Positions 46,076 to 55,900 of a stretch of 64,000 nt of DNA are shown here, in pieces; the first letter of the stretch is position 1, and each line of letters begins with the position of its first letter. Where the stretch lies: NCBI GenBank assembly GCA_964653595.1, contig CAZZHH010000011.1:11871-75870 (forward strand), given 5' to 3'. A program made the position numbers and the translations under genes. The notes under the pieces are model-generated. The model saw nothing but the letters and a program-made list of their open reading frames with translations. It had not been told where the DNA came from and ran no database searches. This DNA is from JBAXTE01 sp964653595 (GTDB taxonomy: Bacteria; Bacteroidota; Bacteroidia; Bacteroidales; WCHB1-69).

Positions 46076-46753
46076 TTAGTGAGATACTCCAATTTTTAGT
46101 TTCTGAAAATCAAGGACAACAAACTCTTTATTCTCAATTCTCACCACACCTTCTTGCTCCAATTGAGCTAATGACCGAGCTAAAGCAGGGCGAGTAACCC
46201 CAAAATAGTCAGCTATTTGTTGCTGCGTGAGATCCATTTTAGACCGCATGGTTTGTTGATTTAAATTTTCTAATATATAAAAACACAATTTTTCTTTAAT
46301 GGTTTTAAAGGAGATAAACCATATTCTTTCAGTTAAAAAAGTCGCTCTATTGGAAACCATTTGCAAAAAATTCACCATTAACGCATTATTTTTATGCATC
46401 ATCAGTATGAGAGATTCTTTTGGCAAATACAAAATATCGGTATCTGTAATTGCTGTAATATTCACCGGAAGTTTAGGTTTATTACTAAATATCAATGCAG
46501 TAGCCAGAGGCATTCCCGATTTTAACTCTTCAATTTTTACCACTTTACCAGATGGGTCAATCATCTCTGCATTCACGGCACCCGTAAGAACAATCATCAA
46601 CGTATGATAGTCGTCTCCTCTTTGGGCTATCAACTCTCCTTTTGAATGTCTTCTTTTTTGGTAATCTACATGAGCGATTAATGTTTCAATTTCTGAAGGA
46701 GAAATTCCTTTAAAAAGTGAAGAAAATAGCAATCTTGTTTTTACATCTTCCAT
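46076..46753 (-). CDS. Crp/Fnr-family transcriptional regulator
   Basis: The product has 225 residues. The N-terminal cyclic-nucleotide-binding-like beta-roll (about 10-125; GELIAQRGDDYHTLMIVLTG) has no Cys, so it is not an Fnr-type Fe-S sensor. A long dimerisation helix follows and then the HTH: LTQQQIADYFGVTRPALARS. The DNA-reading helix is VTRPALARS. Similar Bacteroidota proteins regulate hybrid-cluster-protein genes in response to NO (HcpR); this identity is inference. The window contains an Hcp gene and a palindrome-bearing ferredoxin promoter that could be targets. Confidence 0.88.
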   Translation of the reverse strand: MEDVKTRLLFSSLFKGISPSEIETLIAHVDYQKRRHSKGELIAQRGDDYHTLMIVLTGAVNAEMIDPSGKVVKIEELKSGMPLATALIFSNKPKLPVNITAITDTDILYLPKESLILMMHKNNALMVNFLQMVSNRATFLTERIWFISFKTIKEKLCFYILENLNQQTMRSKMDLTQQQIADYFGVTRPALARSLAQLEQEGVVRIENKEFVVLDFQKLKIGVSH

Positions 46754-46786
46754 TCAAACGCACTTAAATATTATTGATTTATTTTA

Positions 46787-48256
46787 TCATCTTTGAAATT
46801 TACCTTTTTTTCTTCCCAAATCGGCACTGTTGTACTCTATTGCTCCCAAATCAGGCATTCCATCTCGTGAAAATTCAAAAATATCGAGAGGATAGGTACT
46901 CAAATAAGCTGGATTGCCACTATTTTTAGCAGGAGAAGTCGCTAATATTCGGTAATTATTATCTTCTATGGACTTAAAAAGAGGATCCACATTTCGAAGA
47001 CAGTTAGATACAGATGCGTTATTTAAACTTGTTTTCATCAAACAATGGTCGAATAAAACATCAAAGTTTGCTGCTTCATTTTTATCTAGTTGTACTTCCT
47101 CGGAGAGATTTCCATAAATGATGGAATTTGCAAACAATACTTGAAGATTGCTTACCTCAATAGCAGTAGAGGTAACTAAATAATTGCTAATAAATAGCGA
47201 TGTAGAAGACCTTGTATCCCCCGTCCATTGATTGGATAGGGTATTATGGATAAACGAATAACTGCCCCCACCAGTTAAAGCTACCAAATACTGTCCGCAG
47301 TTATACACAAGATTATTGGAAGCTTGAATAGAATATCTTTTTGCCAAAATACCGGCTCCAGACATGTTTTCAATAATCGTATTGGTAAGTACCAATTTAT
47401 TTCCCATCGACTGATCTAACGTTTCGGCTTGAATGCCTATAAATCCATTTTTGATTACAGCATAGTTAATTTCATTATCTACAGATCCTTCATTTAGCCA
47501 TATTCTATCCCATTGACCAGCCACATTGGCATACCATGTTTCTCGTCTATCTCCCTGGAAAACAACAGGATTGTCTTTTATCCCTTGCACTTTTAGACTT
47601 CCACCTTTATAAACCCAAACTCCCGAATTTTTGTGCATATAAATTTTACATCCATTTTCGATGGTTAACGATGCAGTAGAGTCTACTACAGCATATCCAT
47701 AAATCACATACGGTTTATCGTTTTGCCAAGTTATATGCTGACCTTCTGCTGCAACAATTTTATAGGGTGGCAATCCTGCAACTCGGTGATCGGCAACAAT
47801 AAAATGAGCATCTTGACCACATGCAACTACATCCACATCTTGTTGATTGCCATTTAATTCAAACAAAATGGAGTCTTTTATCAAAATCGGATTGTTTTGA
47901 TTGTTGATGTTAATATTGGCTTTCACAAAAATAAAGAGGCTGTCTTTAGCATCTATCTCCACATTGCGAACCGAATTAGAGGGTTCTCCATTCACATTTA
48001 AACTAAAGTAAGAGTTGTTGCCAGCCAAACGAATAGAGCTAATAATAATTTTTTTGTTGTAAGGATTGTACACGGTAAGTCGCTGAGTGGAAGTAGTAAC
48101 CGTAGTAAAAACAGTATCAAAAGTGATTAACTCGGTTGAAAAATTAACTTTTGCAGAATCATCCGTCATTAAATTATCCTCTTTTTTACATGAAAATAAG
48201 AGCAATAGGAAAAGGGGGAAAAAAAGATAACTTAGTTTTGTCTTTATAGCTAGCAT
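46787..48256 (-). CDS. Parallel beta-helix lipoprotein
   Basis: With the ATG at 48256 the product has 489 residues, with a lipobox at C23 (LLLLFSCKKED). The start 33 bases upstream overlaps the likely -7 box (48287-48294) and is rejected. Residues about 40-150 form an Ig-like domain; about 190-440 have the repeated turn pattern of a right-handed beta-helix (ASLTIENGCKIYMHKNSGVW; GGSLKVQGIKDNPVVFQGDR; GIQAETLDQ). Many such proteins in Bacteroidota bind or cut polysaccharide; no catalytic residues are visible. Confidence 0.8.
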   Translation of the reverse strand: MLAIKTKLSYLFFPLFLLLLFSCKKEDNLMTDDSAKVNFSTELITFDTVFTTVTTSTQRLTVYNPYNKKIIISSIRLAGNNSYFSLNVNGEPSNSVRNVEIDAKDSLFIFVKANININNQNNPILIKDSILFELNGNQQDVDVVACGQDAHFIVADHRVAGLPPYKIVAAEGQHITWQNDKPYVIYGYAVVDSTASLTIENGCKIYMHKNSGVWVYKGGSLKVQGIKDNPVVFQGDRRETWYANVAGQWDRIWLNEGSVDNEINYAVIKNGFIGIQAETLDQSMGNKLVLTNTIIENMSGAGILAKRYSIQASNNLVYNCGQYLVALTGGGSYSFIHNTLSNQWTGDTRSSTSLFISNYLVTSTAIEVSNLQVLFANSIIYGNLSEEVQLDKNEAANFDVLFDHCLMKTSLNNASVSNCLRNVDPLFKSIEDNNYRILATSPAKNSGNPAYLSTYPLDIFEFSRDGMPDLGAIEYNSADLGRKKGKFQR

Positions 48257-48286
48257 ACTGAATTCAATTTTTTGCTTACGTAACGA

Positions 48287-48294
48287 CAAAAATA
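48287..48294 (-). promoter_or_regulatory. -7 promoter box of the beta-helix lipoprotein gene
   Basis: The minus strand reads TATTTTTG. It decides for the start at 48256 over that at 48289. Confidence 0.45.
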
Positions 48295-48411
48295 CGAAAT
48301 TGGTATGACTTTATCGATATTTTCTAGAAATAAACAAATGAAACATTAAGTATTCGTTAAATTAATATAATTCCATGCAAGAATGAGGATTATTTTTTAA
48401 AAAAATTACCT

Positions 48412-48419
48412 TATCTTTG
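48412..48419 (+). promoter_or_regulatory. -7 promoter box of the glycogen operon
   Basis: TATCTTTG lies 18 bases before the debranching-enzyme ATG; the leader should be about 12 bases. Confidence 0.5.
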
Positions 48420-48437
48420 TGAAAATTCCAAAACGAT

Positions 48438-50399
48438 ATGTCATATATTAAATTTGAAAAACAGCAAGTAGTAAATTTAGAATTTGTTTTAAATCGTGAA
48501 ATCGTACGAACAAATCGGGCAGGAGCATTTGCATGTCAGAATATAATTGGGTGCAATACTCGCAAATACGATGGTTTATTAATCGTTGAACAGCCTACTT
48601 TAGATGGGCAACATCACGTATTATTATCGGCCATTGATGAAACGATTATTCAGCACGATAGCGATTTTAATTTTGGAATACATAGATACAAGGGAGGTCA
48701 TTATTCTCCAAAGGGAAATAAATATGTTCACCGTTTTGATATTGAGCCCATCCCTAAAGTGGAATATCGGGTTGGAGATGTAGTTCTGACAAAAGAGTTT
48801 GTCTTTTCTTCAAAATCCAATCAGGTATTAATACGATACACTCTGGTTCAGGGGGCACAAGATACAATACTAAGATTAAAGCCATATCTTGCTTTCAGAA
48901 ACATTCATTCATTGTCGAAATGCAACATGGATGCAGACACAAGGTATGAGCCCATTGAAAATGGAATTAAGATGAAGTTATACAATGGATACACCCATCT
49001 TTTTCTACAAATATCAAAAAAATGTGATTATATTCATGTGCCAGACTGGTACAAAAACTTTGAGTATATTGAAGAGATCAATCGGGGATATGAAGCATGT
49101 GAGGACCTTCTTGTTCCAGGCTATTTTGAAGTAAAGCTAAAAGAGGGAGAAAGTATTATTGTAGCGGCCGGCACCAACGAAGTTGCCACAAATACGCTAA
49201 AGAAATCTTTCTCTAATGAGCTAAACGTTCGCATTCCTCGAAATTCATTTGAAAACAACCTTCGCAATGCAGCTCAACAGTTTTTTGTAAAACAAGGAAA
49301 GAAAACTCTGATTACAGCTGGTTTTCCATGGTATGATAGAATTGGGCGTGACACTTTTATGGCTTTACCTGGATTGACCTTAGTAACCGGCGATTTTATC
49401 ATAGCTAAAAATATTATCGACTCCATGGTGTCGGAACTTAAAGGGGCATTTTTTCCAAATATTGGAAGTGGTATTCATGCAAACTATCAATCGTCCGACA
49501 CTTCCTTATGGTTTTTTTGGGCACTACAACAGTATAGTTACTTTACAAAATCGAACATTGAAACGTGGGAAACATATGGTCCCATAATGAAAAACATCTT
49601 ATCTGCATATAAACAGGGCACCGATTTCGGAATCCACATGCTTGACAATGGGCTTATCAGTGTAAAAGATCAAGGTCTGGCACTTACGTGGATGAATGCA
49701 TATATCGACGGTAAGCCGGTAACTGGAAGATCAGGTTGTGCAGTAGAGATTAACGCATTATGGTACAACGCACTTATGTTTTCGCTAGAAATTGCTAAAG
49801 AAGCCAAAGATGATATATTTGTTAGAGAATGGCAACCAATTGCGGATTCATTTCCTACCACTTTTAAAAATAGTTTTTGGAGTAAAGAGAAAGGATATTT
49901 GTGTGATGTAATTCAACATGGTGTATGCGATTGGAGTGTGAGGCCAAACATGATTTTAGCAACATCGTTACCCTACTCTCCCTTGAGTGAGAAAATCAGA
50001 GAATTAGTACTGGAGAAAATTAAAATTGAGTTACTCACCGAACGAGGAATTCGAACTTTAACCCCCACTGACGAAAGATATAAGGGCAATTACCAAGGAA
50101 ATCAGTACGAAAGAGATGAGGCTTTTCATCAAGGAACTGTATTTCCATGGCTATTTGGTCATTTTGTGGATGGGTATTTAAAAGTTCACAAACACAGTAA
50201 GTTAAGCATGATTAAACGGTATTACGAAGGTTTTGAAGAGACAGTAACCACTCATGGGGTAGGAACCATCTCTGAGCTCTACGATGCCGACCCACCACAC
50301 AAACCAGGAGGGGCTATCTCTCAGGCAACCAGTGTTGCCGAGTTGTTACGAGCAAAATTTATCATTCAAAAGTATGAATCTGAAAAACCAATAATATGA
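48438..50399 (+). CDS. Glycogen debranching enzyme (GDE family)
   Basis: The product has 653 residues. It removes alpha-1,6 branches of glycogen (amylo-alpha-1,6-glucosidase). The N-terminal GDE domain (VLNREIVRTNRAGAFACQNI) is followed by the (alpha/alpha)6-barrel catalytic domain from about 270, with the hallmark TAGFPWYDRIGRDTFMALPG and a C-terminal GGAISQATSVAEL. First gene of a four-gene operon; its stop overlaps the next ATG by 4 bases. Confidence 0.9.
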   Translation: MSYIKFEKQQVVNLEFVLNREIVRTNRAGAFACQNIIGCNTRKYDGLLIVEQPTLDGQHHVLLSAIDETIIQHDSDFNFGIHRYKGGHYSPKGNKYVHRFDIEPIPKVEYRVGDVVLTKEFVFSSKSNQVLIRYTLVQGAQDTILRLKPYLAFRNIHSLSKCNMDADTRYEPIENGIKMKLYNGYTHLFLQISKKCDYIHVPDWYKNFEYIEEINRGYEACEDLLVPGYFEVKLKEGESIIVAAGTNEVATNTLKKSFSNELNVRIPRNSFENNLRNAAQQFFVKQGKKTLITAGFPWYDRIGRDTFMALPGLTLVTGDFIIAKNIIDSMVSELKGAFFPNIGSGIHANYQSSDTSLWFFWALQQYSYFTKSNIETWETYGPIMKNILSAYKQGTDFGIHMLDNGLISVKDQGLALTWMNAYIDGKPVTGRSGCAVEINALWYNALMFSLEIAKEAKDDIFVREWQPIADSFPTTFKNSFWSKEKGYLCDVIQHGVCDWSVRPNMILATSLPYSPLSEKIRELVLEKIKIELLTERGIRTLTPTDERYKGNYQGNQYERDEAFHQGTVFPWLFGHFVDGYLKVHKHSKLSMIKRYYEGFEETVTTHGVGTISELYDADPPHKPGGAISQATSVAELLRAKFIIQKYESEKPII

Positions 50400-51679
50400 G
50401 AGTGTTGATGTTTGGATGGGAGTTTCCTCCTCATATTGCGGGCGGACTCGGTACTGCTTGTTTTGGCCTTACCAAAGGCATGATGAAACAGGGAATGGAA
50501 GTGATATTTGTGGTACCTAAAGCGTATGGGGATGAGAGTCAGGAAGCGGTGAGATTAGTGAATGCATCGGATATTGAAATTGATTTACGCTATACAAAAT
50601 TGGATGAATTTTCGAATCTGCTTACTTTTGTGGAAGTAAACTCATCCTTAATTCCTTATGTAGGAGAAGAAGAATACTATAATTTCATCCACCAAAAAGA
50701 GGATTTTTCGAATGAAACTGATCATTCATATTTAAAAAAACGCTACGAATTTAGTGGCAAATACGGTAAAAACCTAATGGAAGAGGTTGCTCGATATGCA
50801 ATTGTAGCGAGTTCGATAGCCGACCAAGAACAATTTGATGTGATTCATGCACACGACTGGTTAACTTATCCTGCGGGCATTGCGGCCAAACAAGCTTCTG
50901 GAAAACCACTAGTAGTTCATGTTCACGCTACAGAATTCGACCGCTCCGGCTTAAATATTAACGAAGTAGTTTATAACATTGAACGAAGTGGCATGGAGGC
51001 AGCTGATAAAGTTGTTACGGTAAGCAATTTAACCAAACAAATTGTGATTGAAAAATACGGCATCAATCCCGACAAAGTGGTTACCGTTCACAATGCCGTT
51101 GAGCCGACGCCAAATTCGGAAAAAGAGACATATTCGAAATTTTTAAATCAAAAAGTAGTTACTTTTTTGGGAAGAGTAACCTACCAAAAAGGTCCTGAAT
51201 ACTTTGTTGAAGCTGCTTATAAAGTCTTGCAACGCGATCCGAATGTACATTTTGTTTTGGCTGGAGACGGAGATATGATGCCAAAAGTAATCAGACGTGT
51301 TGCAAAGCTGAGGATGGGTGATCGGTTTCATTTCACCGGCTTTTTAAGAGGAAAAGAGGTAGACAAAATGTTTGCGCTAAGCGATGTTTACGTAATGCCT
51401 TCCGTGTCAGAACCATTCGGAATTTCGCCTTTAGAGGCTATGCGTAACAATGTACCTGTTGTGATTTCAAAACAATCGGGGGTAGCAGAAATATTAGTAC
51501 ATGCACTTAAAGTAGATTTTTGGGATGTGGAAGCAATGGCAGATGCCATTTGGGGGCTATTACATTATGATGCACTTCCAAAAATGTTTCAAAAACATGG
51601 AAAAACTGAAGTAGATAATCTCCTTTGGGAAAATGCTGCTTACAAATTAAAAGAGATATACCATTCATTAGTTCACTAA
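50396..51679 (+). CDS. GT4-family glycosyltransferase (glycogen/alpha-glucan synthase type)
   Basis: The product has 427 residues with the GT-B fold. The N-terminus MFGWEFPPHIAGGLGTACFG holds the donor-side GGLG motif, and HAHDWLTYPAG, FLGRVTYQKGPEYFV and SVSEPFGISPLEAM are the usual GT4 marks (the last including the E-x7-E pair). It should transfer a glucosyl unit from a nucleotide or maltosyl donor to alpha-glucan. It overlaps the debranching gene and is 12 bases before the GH57 gene. Confidence 0.88.
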   Translation: MRVLMFGWEFPPHIAGGLGTACFGLTKGMMKQGMEVIFVVPKAYGDESQEAVRLVNASDIEIDLRYTKLDEFSNLLTFVEVNSSLIPYVGEEEYYNFIHQKEDFSNETDHSYLKKRYEFSGKYGKNLMEEVARYAIVASSIADQEQFDVIHAHDWLTYPAGIAAKQASGKPLVVHVHATEFDRSGLNINEVVYNIERSGMEAADKVVTVSNLTKQIVIEKYGINPDKVVTVHNAVEPTPNSEKETYSKFLNQKVVTFLGRVTYQKGPEYFVEAAYKVLQRDPNVHFVLAGDGDMMPKVIRRVAKLRMGDRFHFTGFLRGKEVDKMFALSDVYVMPSVSEPFGISPLEAMRNNVPVVISKQSGVAEILVHALKVDFWDVEAMADAIWGLLHYDALPKMFQKHGKTEVDNLLWENAAYKLKEIYHSLVH

Positions 51680-51691
51680 AAAATTAAATAT

Positions 51692-52888
51692 ATGAGATCC
51701 ATCTGTTTTTACTTTCAAGTTCACCAACCGTTTCGATTAAATACATTTCGTTTTTTTGACATGGGAAACAACCCTAATTATTTCAACGAATATCAAAATC
51801 AATACTTGGTTAAACGTATTGCCGAGCGATGTTATTTACCTATGAATAAGCTGATATATGATTTGATAGATGAATATGGTTCTCGTTTCAAAGTAAGTTT
51901 TTCAATTTCGGGGATGGCAATAGATCAATTTGAGTTGTATTGCCCTGAGGTAATTGAAAGTTTTAAAAAACTTGCTTCCACGGGTTGTGTTGAGTTTTTA
52001 GCAGAAACCTATTCGCACAGTTTAGCCTCTCTTGAAAGTCCAGTGGAGTTCGAAAAACAAGTTTCCAAACACACTCAAAAGATAAAATCCCTATTTGGAT
52101 CCACCCCAAAAACATTTAGGAACACAGAGTTAATTTATTCAGATTCTATTGGAGAGCATGTTGCCAAGATGGGTTTTACCACCATGCTAGCAGAAGGAGC
52201 AAAACACATCTTAGGATGGAAGAGTCCAAACTACTTATATTGTAACGCCATCAACCCTAAACTAAAAGTACTAGCGAGAAACTACGAATTAAGTGACGAC
52301 ATCTCCTTTCGGTTCTCATCTCAATCGTGGAAAGAGTGGCCTGTTACAGCAGACAAATTTGCGGGTTGGCTAAACAACATACCACCAAAAGAGGAGTGTG
52401 TAAATTTATTTATGGATTACGAAACCTTTGGGGAGCACCAGTGGGCAGAAACTGGGATTTTTGAATTCATGAAATCCTTACCTCAAGCAATCTTTTCAAA
52501 GACCAATTTTTCGTTTAACACTCCTTCCGAAATCTCATCTACCTTGCAACCAGTAGCTCCAATCCATGTTTTATCTCCAACATCGTGGGCAGATGAAGAA
52601 CGAGACACTACTGCATGGCTTGGCAACGAACTTCAAGATGATGCATTTAAGCGACTCTATTCGCTTGAAAACGAGGTAAACAAGTCGAACAATCCGGAAC
52701 TAAAAAGAGTATGGGAGTTGCTTCAAACCAGCGATCACTTTTACTATATGTGCACCAAATGGTTCTCCGATGGCGACGTTCATAAGTATTTTAATGCCTA
52801 CAATTCTCCTTATGAAGCATACATAAATTTCATGAATGTACTTTCAGATTTCATATTAAGATTGGAAGAAGAATCTCAAAATAAATAA
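51692..52888 (+). CDS. GH57-family alpha-amylase/glucan-acting enzyme
   Basis: The product has 398 residues. It has the GH57 signatures: HQPFR (11-15), the conserved AETYSHSL (105-111), the nucleophile E146 in TFRNTELIYSD and the acid/base D242 in MDYETFGEHQ. GH57 enzymes hydrolyse or transfer alpha-1,4-glucans and include branching enzymes. Which activity applies here is unclear. It is the third gene of the operon. Confidence 0.9.
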   Translation: MRSICFYFQVHQPFRLNTFRFFDMGNNPNYFNEYQNQYLVKRIAERCYLPMNKLIYDLIDEYGSRFKVSFSISGMAIDQFELYCPEVIESFKKLASTGCVEFLAETYSHSLASLESPVEFEKQVSKHTQKIKSLFGSTPKTFRNTELIYSDSIGEHVAKMGFTTMLAEGAKHILGWKSPNYLYCNAINPKLKVLARNYELSDDISFRFSSQSWKEWPVTADKFAGWLNNIPPKEECVNLFMDYETFGEHQWAETGIFEFMKSLPQAIFSKTNFSFNTPSEISSTLQPVAPIHVLSPTSWADEERDTTAWLGNELQDDAFKRLYSLENEVNKSNNPELKRVWELLQTSDHFYYMCTKWFSDGDVHKYFNAYNSPYEAYINFMNVLSDFILRLEEESQNK

Positions 52889-52949
52889 AAGCGATTAATT
52901 TGCTCAAATAACAGATAAACAATACTAAATAATTAGATTACACGAATAA

Positions 52950-55900
52950 ATGAAAAATAGACCCGATTACGTTTTTGAAATAGGATGGGAAGTCTGTAAC
53001 AAGGTAGGTGGAATGCATACCGTTTTGACTTCAAAAGCAAAAAATTTGTCAAAAACCTTTGGCGACAATTACATCATGATTGGCCCGGATGTGATGAAAG
53101 ATGAAAAAAATAACTTAGATTTTGTCGAAGATGGCACCCTTTTGAAAAACTGGATGAGTTTTGCCAAAAATGAAAATTTAAAAATCCGAATTGGAAGATG
53201 GAATATTGCCGGAAGGCCAATCGTAGTATTAGTAGATTTTTCTTCCTTTATTATCGCAAAAGAATCTCTTTTAAAAGACTTTTGGGATAATTACAAATTA
53301 GATTCTTTATCAGCTCCTTGGGATTTTCTGGAACCAACCATGTTTGGCTATGCAGCTGGTAAAGTAATCGAAAGTTTTTGGAAATATCATATCAACGCCC
53401 ACGATAAAGTAGTAGCTCAATTTAATGAGTGGACTTCTGGTGCGGGTGTTTTACATTTAAAACAAGCAGTACCTCAAATAGCCACTATCTTTACATCTCA
53501 TGGAACTACGTTGGGAAAATATCTGGCAAAACATGGCATCTCTCCTACCTCAATTTCAAGTCAAGAAGCAGAAAAATATGCTATCTCTTATGGAATCACT
53601 CCAAAATTTTCATTAGAAAAAATATTGCCTCAAATTGCAGATTGCTACACTACCGTTAGCCTTGTTTCTAACGATGAAAGCAACCTCTTTTACCATAAAT
53701 TTGCAGATTTTATTACCCCAAATGGATTTGAACGTCCTTATGAAATCACCGAGCAAAATAGAGAAGTTGCTCGTAATATACTACGCAAGGTAGCAAAAGC
53801 AGTATTAAAGAGAGAAATTCCTCAAGATGCAATATTTATCCATACCGGCGGACAAAATGAATTTAAAAACAAAGGGTATGATATATTTTTAGAATCACTC
53901 AATAAGTTAAACCAAGAGAGTAGTTGTAAAAATGAAATTTTTGCCTTTATCATCACCCCGTCGAATGTTTGTGGATTCAGACAAGATTTAGATTTGAACT
54001 ATGGAGGGATCTATCCAGAACCTGCCATTAACGACTACCTAACTCATTGGATATTTGACTATGAAACGAATCCTATCATCAAAGCTTTTATTGAAAACAA
54101 CTTACACAACCAACTAGAAGATAGAGTGAAAGTTATCTATGTACCAACCTATTTAAATGGAGATGATGGTGTATTCAACCTCCCATATACCGAGTTGTTG
54201 GCAGGATTTGACCTTACCCTATTTCCATCTTTGTATGAGCCATGGGGTTATGCATCTCAACAAAGCATCGGCATTGGTGTGCCCACATTATCGACAACCA
54301 ACTCCGGTTTCGGTCAATGGGTTAAGTCGCACTTCAAAGAGAAACAAGAAGCGATCAGGGTAATTGAAAGGGATTTCAACAACAGCGATAAAACCATTCA
54401 AGAATTAGCAAAGATAGTTTGCGATTATTCGAAACTCAGTCTCAAAGAGAAAGAAAAATTACAACAAGAGGCCATCCTTATTAGCAAACAAACCAGCTGG
54501 AACAATTTTCTTGACGAATATTATAATGCATATGCCTTTGCTTTAGAAAAAGCAAACGAAAGATTTGACATGTATAAAGCCAAAACGAGTATTTCTGAAA
54601 CTATAACCGAGCAAGTAAAATTTGTAAAAGCAGAATGGCGAAAAATATTAATCAACATCAACCTACCCGACGAACTAAAACCACTCATTAATCTTACCAA
54701 AAACCTATGGTGGGCATGGAATTATGAAGCCTACGAGTTGTTTGGGATGGTGAATGAATACCTTTGGATTAAACATCAACAAAATCCAATCTCCATGATT
54801 GAATCTCTCTCTATAGAAGATTGTGATAAGTTGAAAAACAATCCTCAATTTATAGCCAAACTCAATAAAGTATATGGTCATTTTGAGGCTTATATGGCAA
54901 AAAAGAGTGAGATGAACGGAGAAAAAATTGCATATTTCAGCATGGAATATGGATTACACGACTCCTTAAAAATCTTCTCGGGCGGACTAGGAATGTTGGC
55001 AGGCGATTATTTAAAACAAGCAAGTGATAGTAATGTGAATATGATTGGGATTGGGTTACTCTATCGATACGGATATTTTAGCCAACAGATTTCAAATAAT
55101 GGAGACCAAATCAACAACTATTTTCCACAAAAATTTTCGCATCTCCCTATCAACGCAGTAAGAGATAAAAATGGAGATTGGGTAAAAATTGGAATCCCAT
55201 TCCCTGGTCGTACTTTGTATGCAAAAATATGGAGAGTAGATGTAGGCAGAATTCCACTGTATTTGTTAGATACAGATTTTGCTGACAACAGCGAATCGGA
55301 TAGAAAAATTACTGCTAGTTTGTATGGTGGAGATTGGGAAAACAGACTAAAACAGGAGATTCTCCTTGGAATTGGAGGGATACTTACCATCAACATCTTA
55401 AACGAGCAACCTACTCTATATCATTACAACGAAGGACATGCAGCATTTGCAGTAATTGAAAGACTGAAAAACATAATGCAGCAGTACAATTACACCTTTT
55501 TGCAAGCATCTGAAATCATCAAGGCTACTTCATTATTTACCACCCACACACCCGTACCAGCTGGTCATGATTATTTCTCGGAAGATATGTTGAGAGCATA
55601 CTTGGCCAATTACTGCACTAAGTTGAATATCAGCTGGGACACATTTATGAACTTAGGAAGAATGCACGACAACAACCCAAACGAACGCTTTTCGATGAGT
55701 GTATTGGCTGTTAAACTTTCGCAAGAAGTAAATGCAGTAAGTAAAATTCATGGCAGGGTAACCAGAGAGCTTTTTAAAGATTTGTATAAAGGTTATTTCA
55801 CCGAAGAATTGCATATTGGATACGTTACCAATGGCGTTCATTATCCAACTTGGACCCATAAAAAATGGCAACAACTCCATAAAGAGTATTTTGGTGATAA

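Noticed and set aside
44476..46753. Complete lactate-utilisation operon.
   Set aside because: Only the LutA-like gene is present; lutB and lutC are missing.
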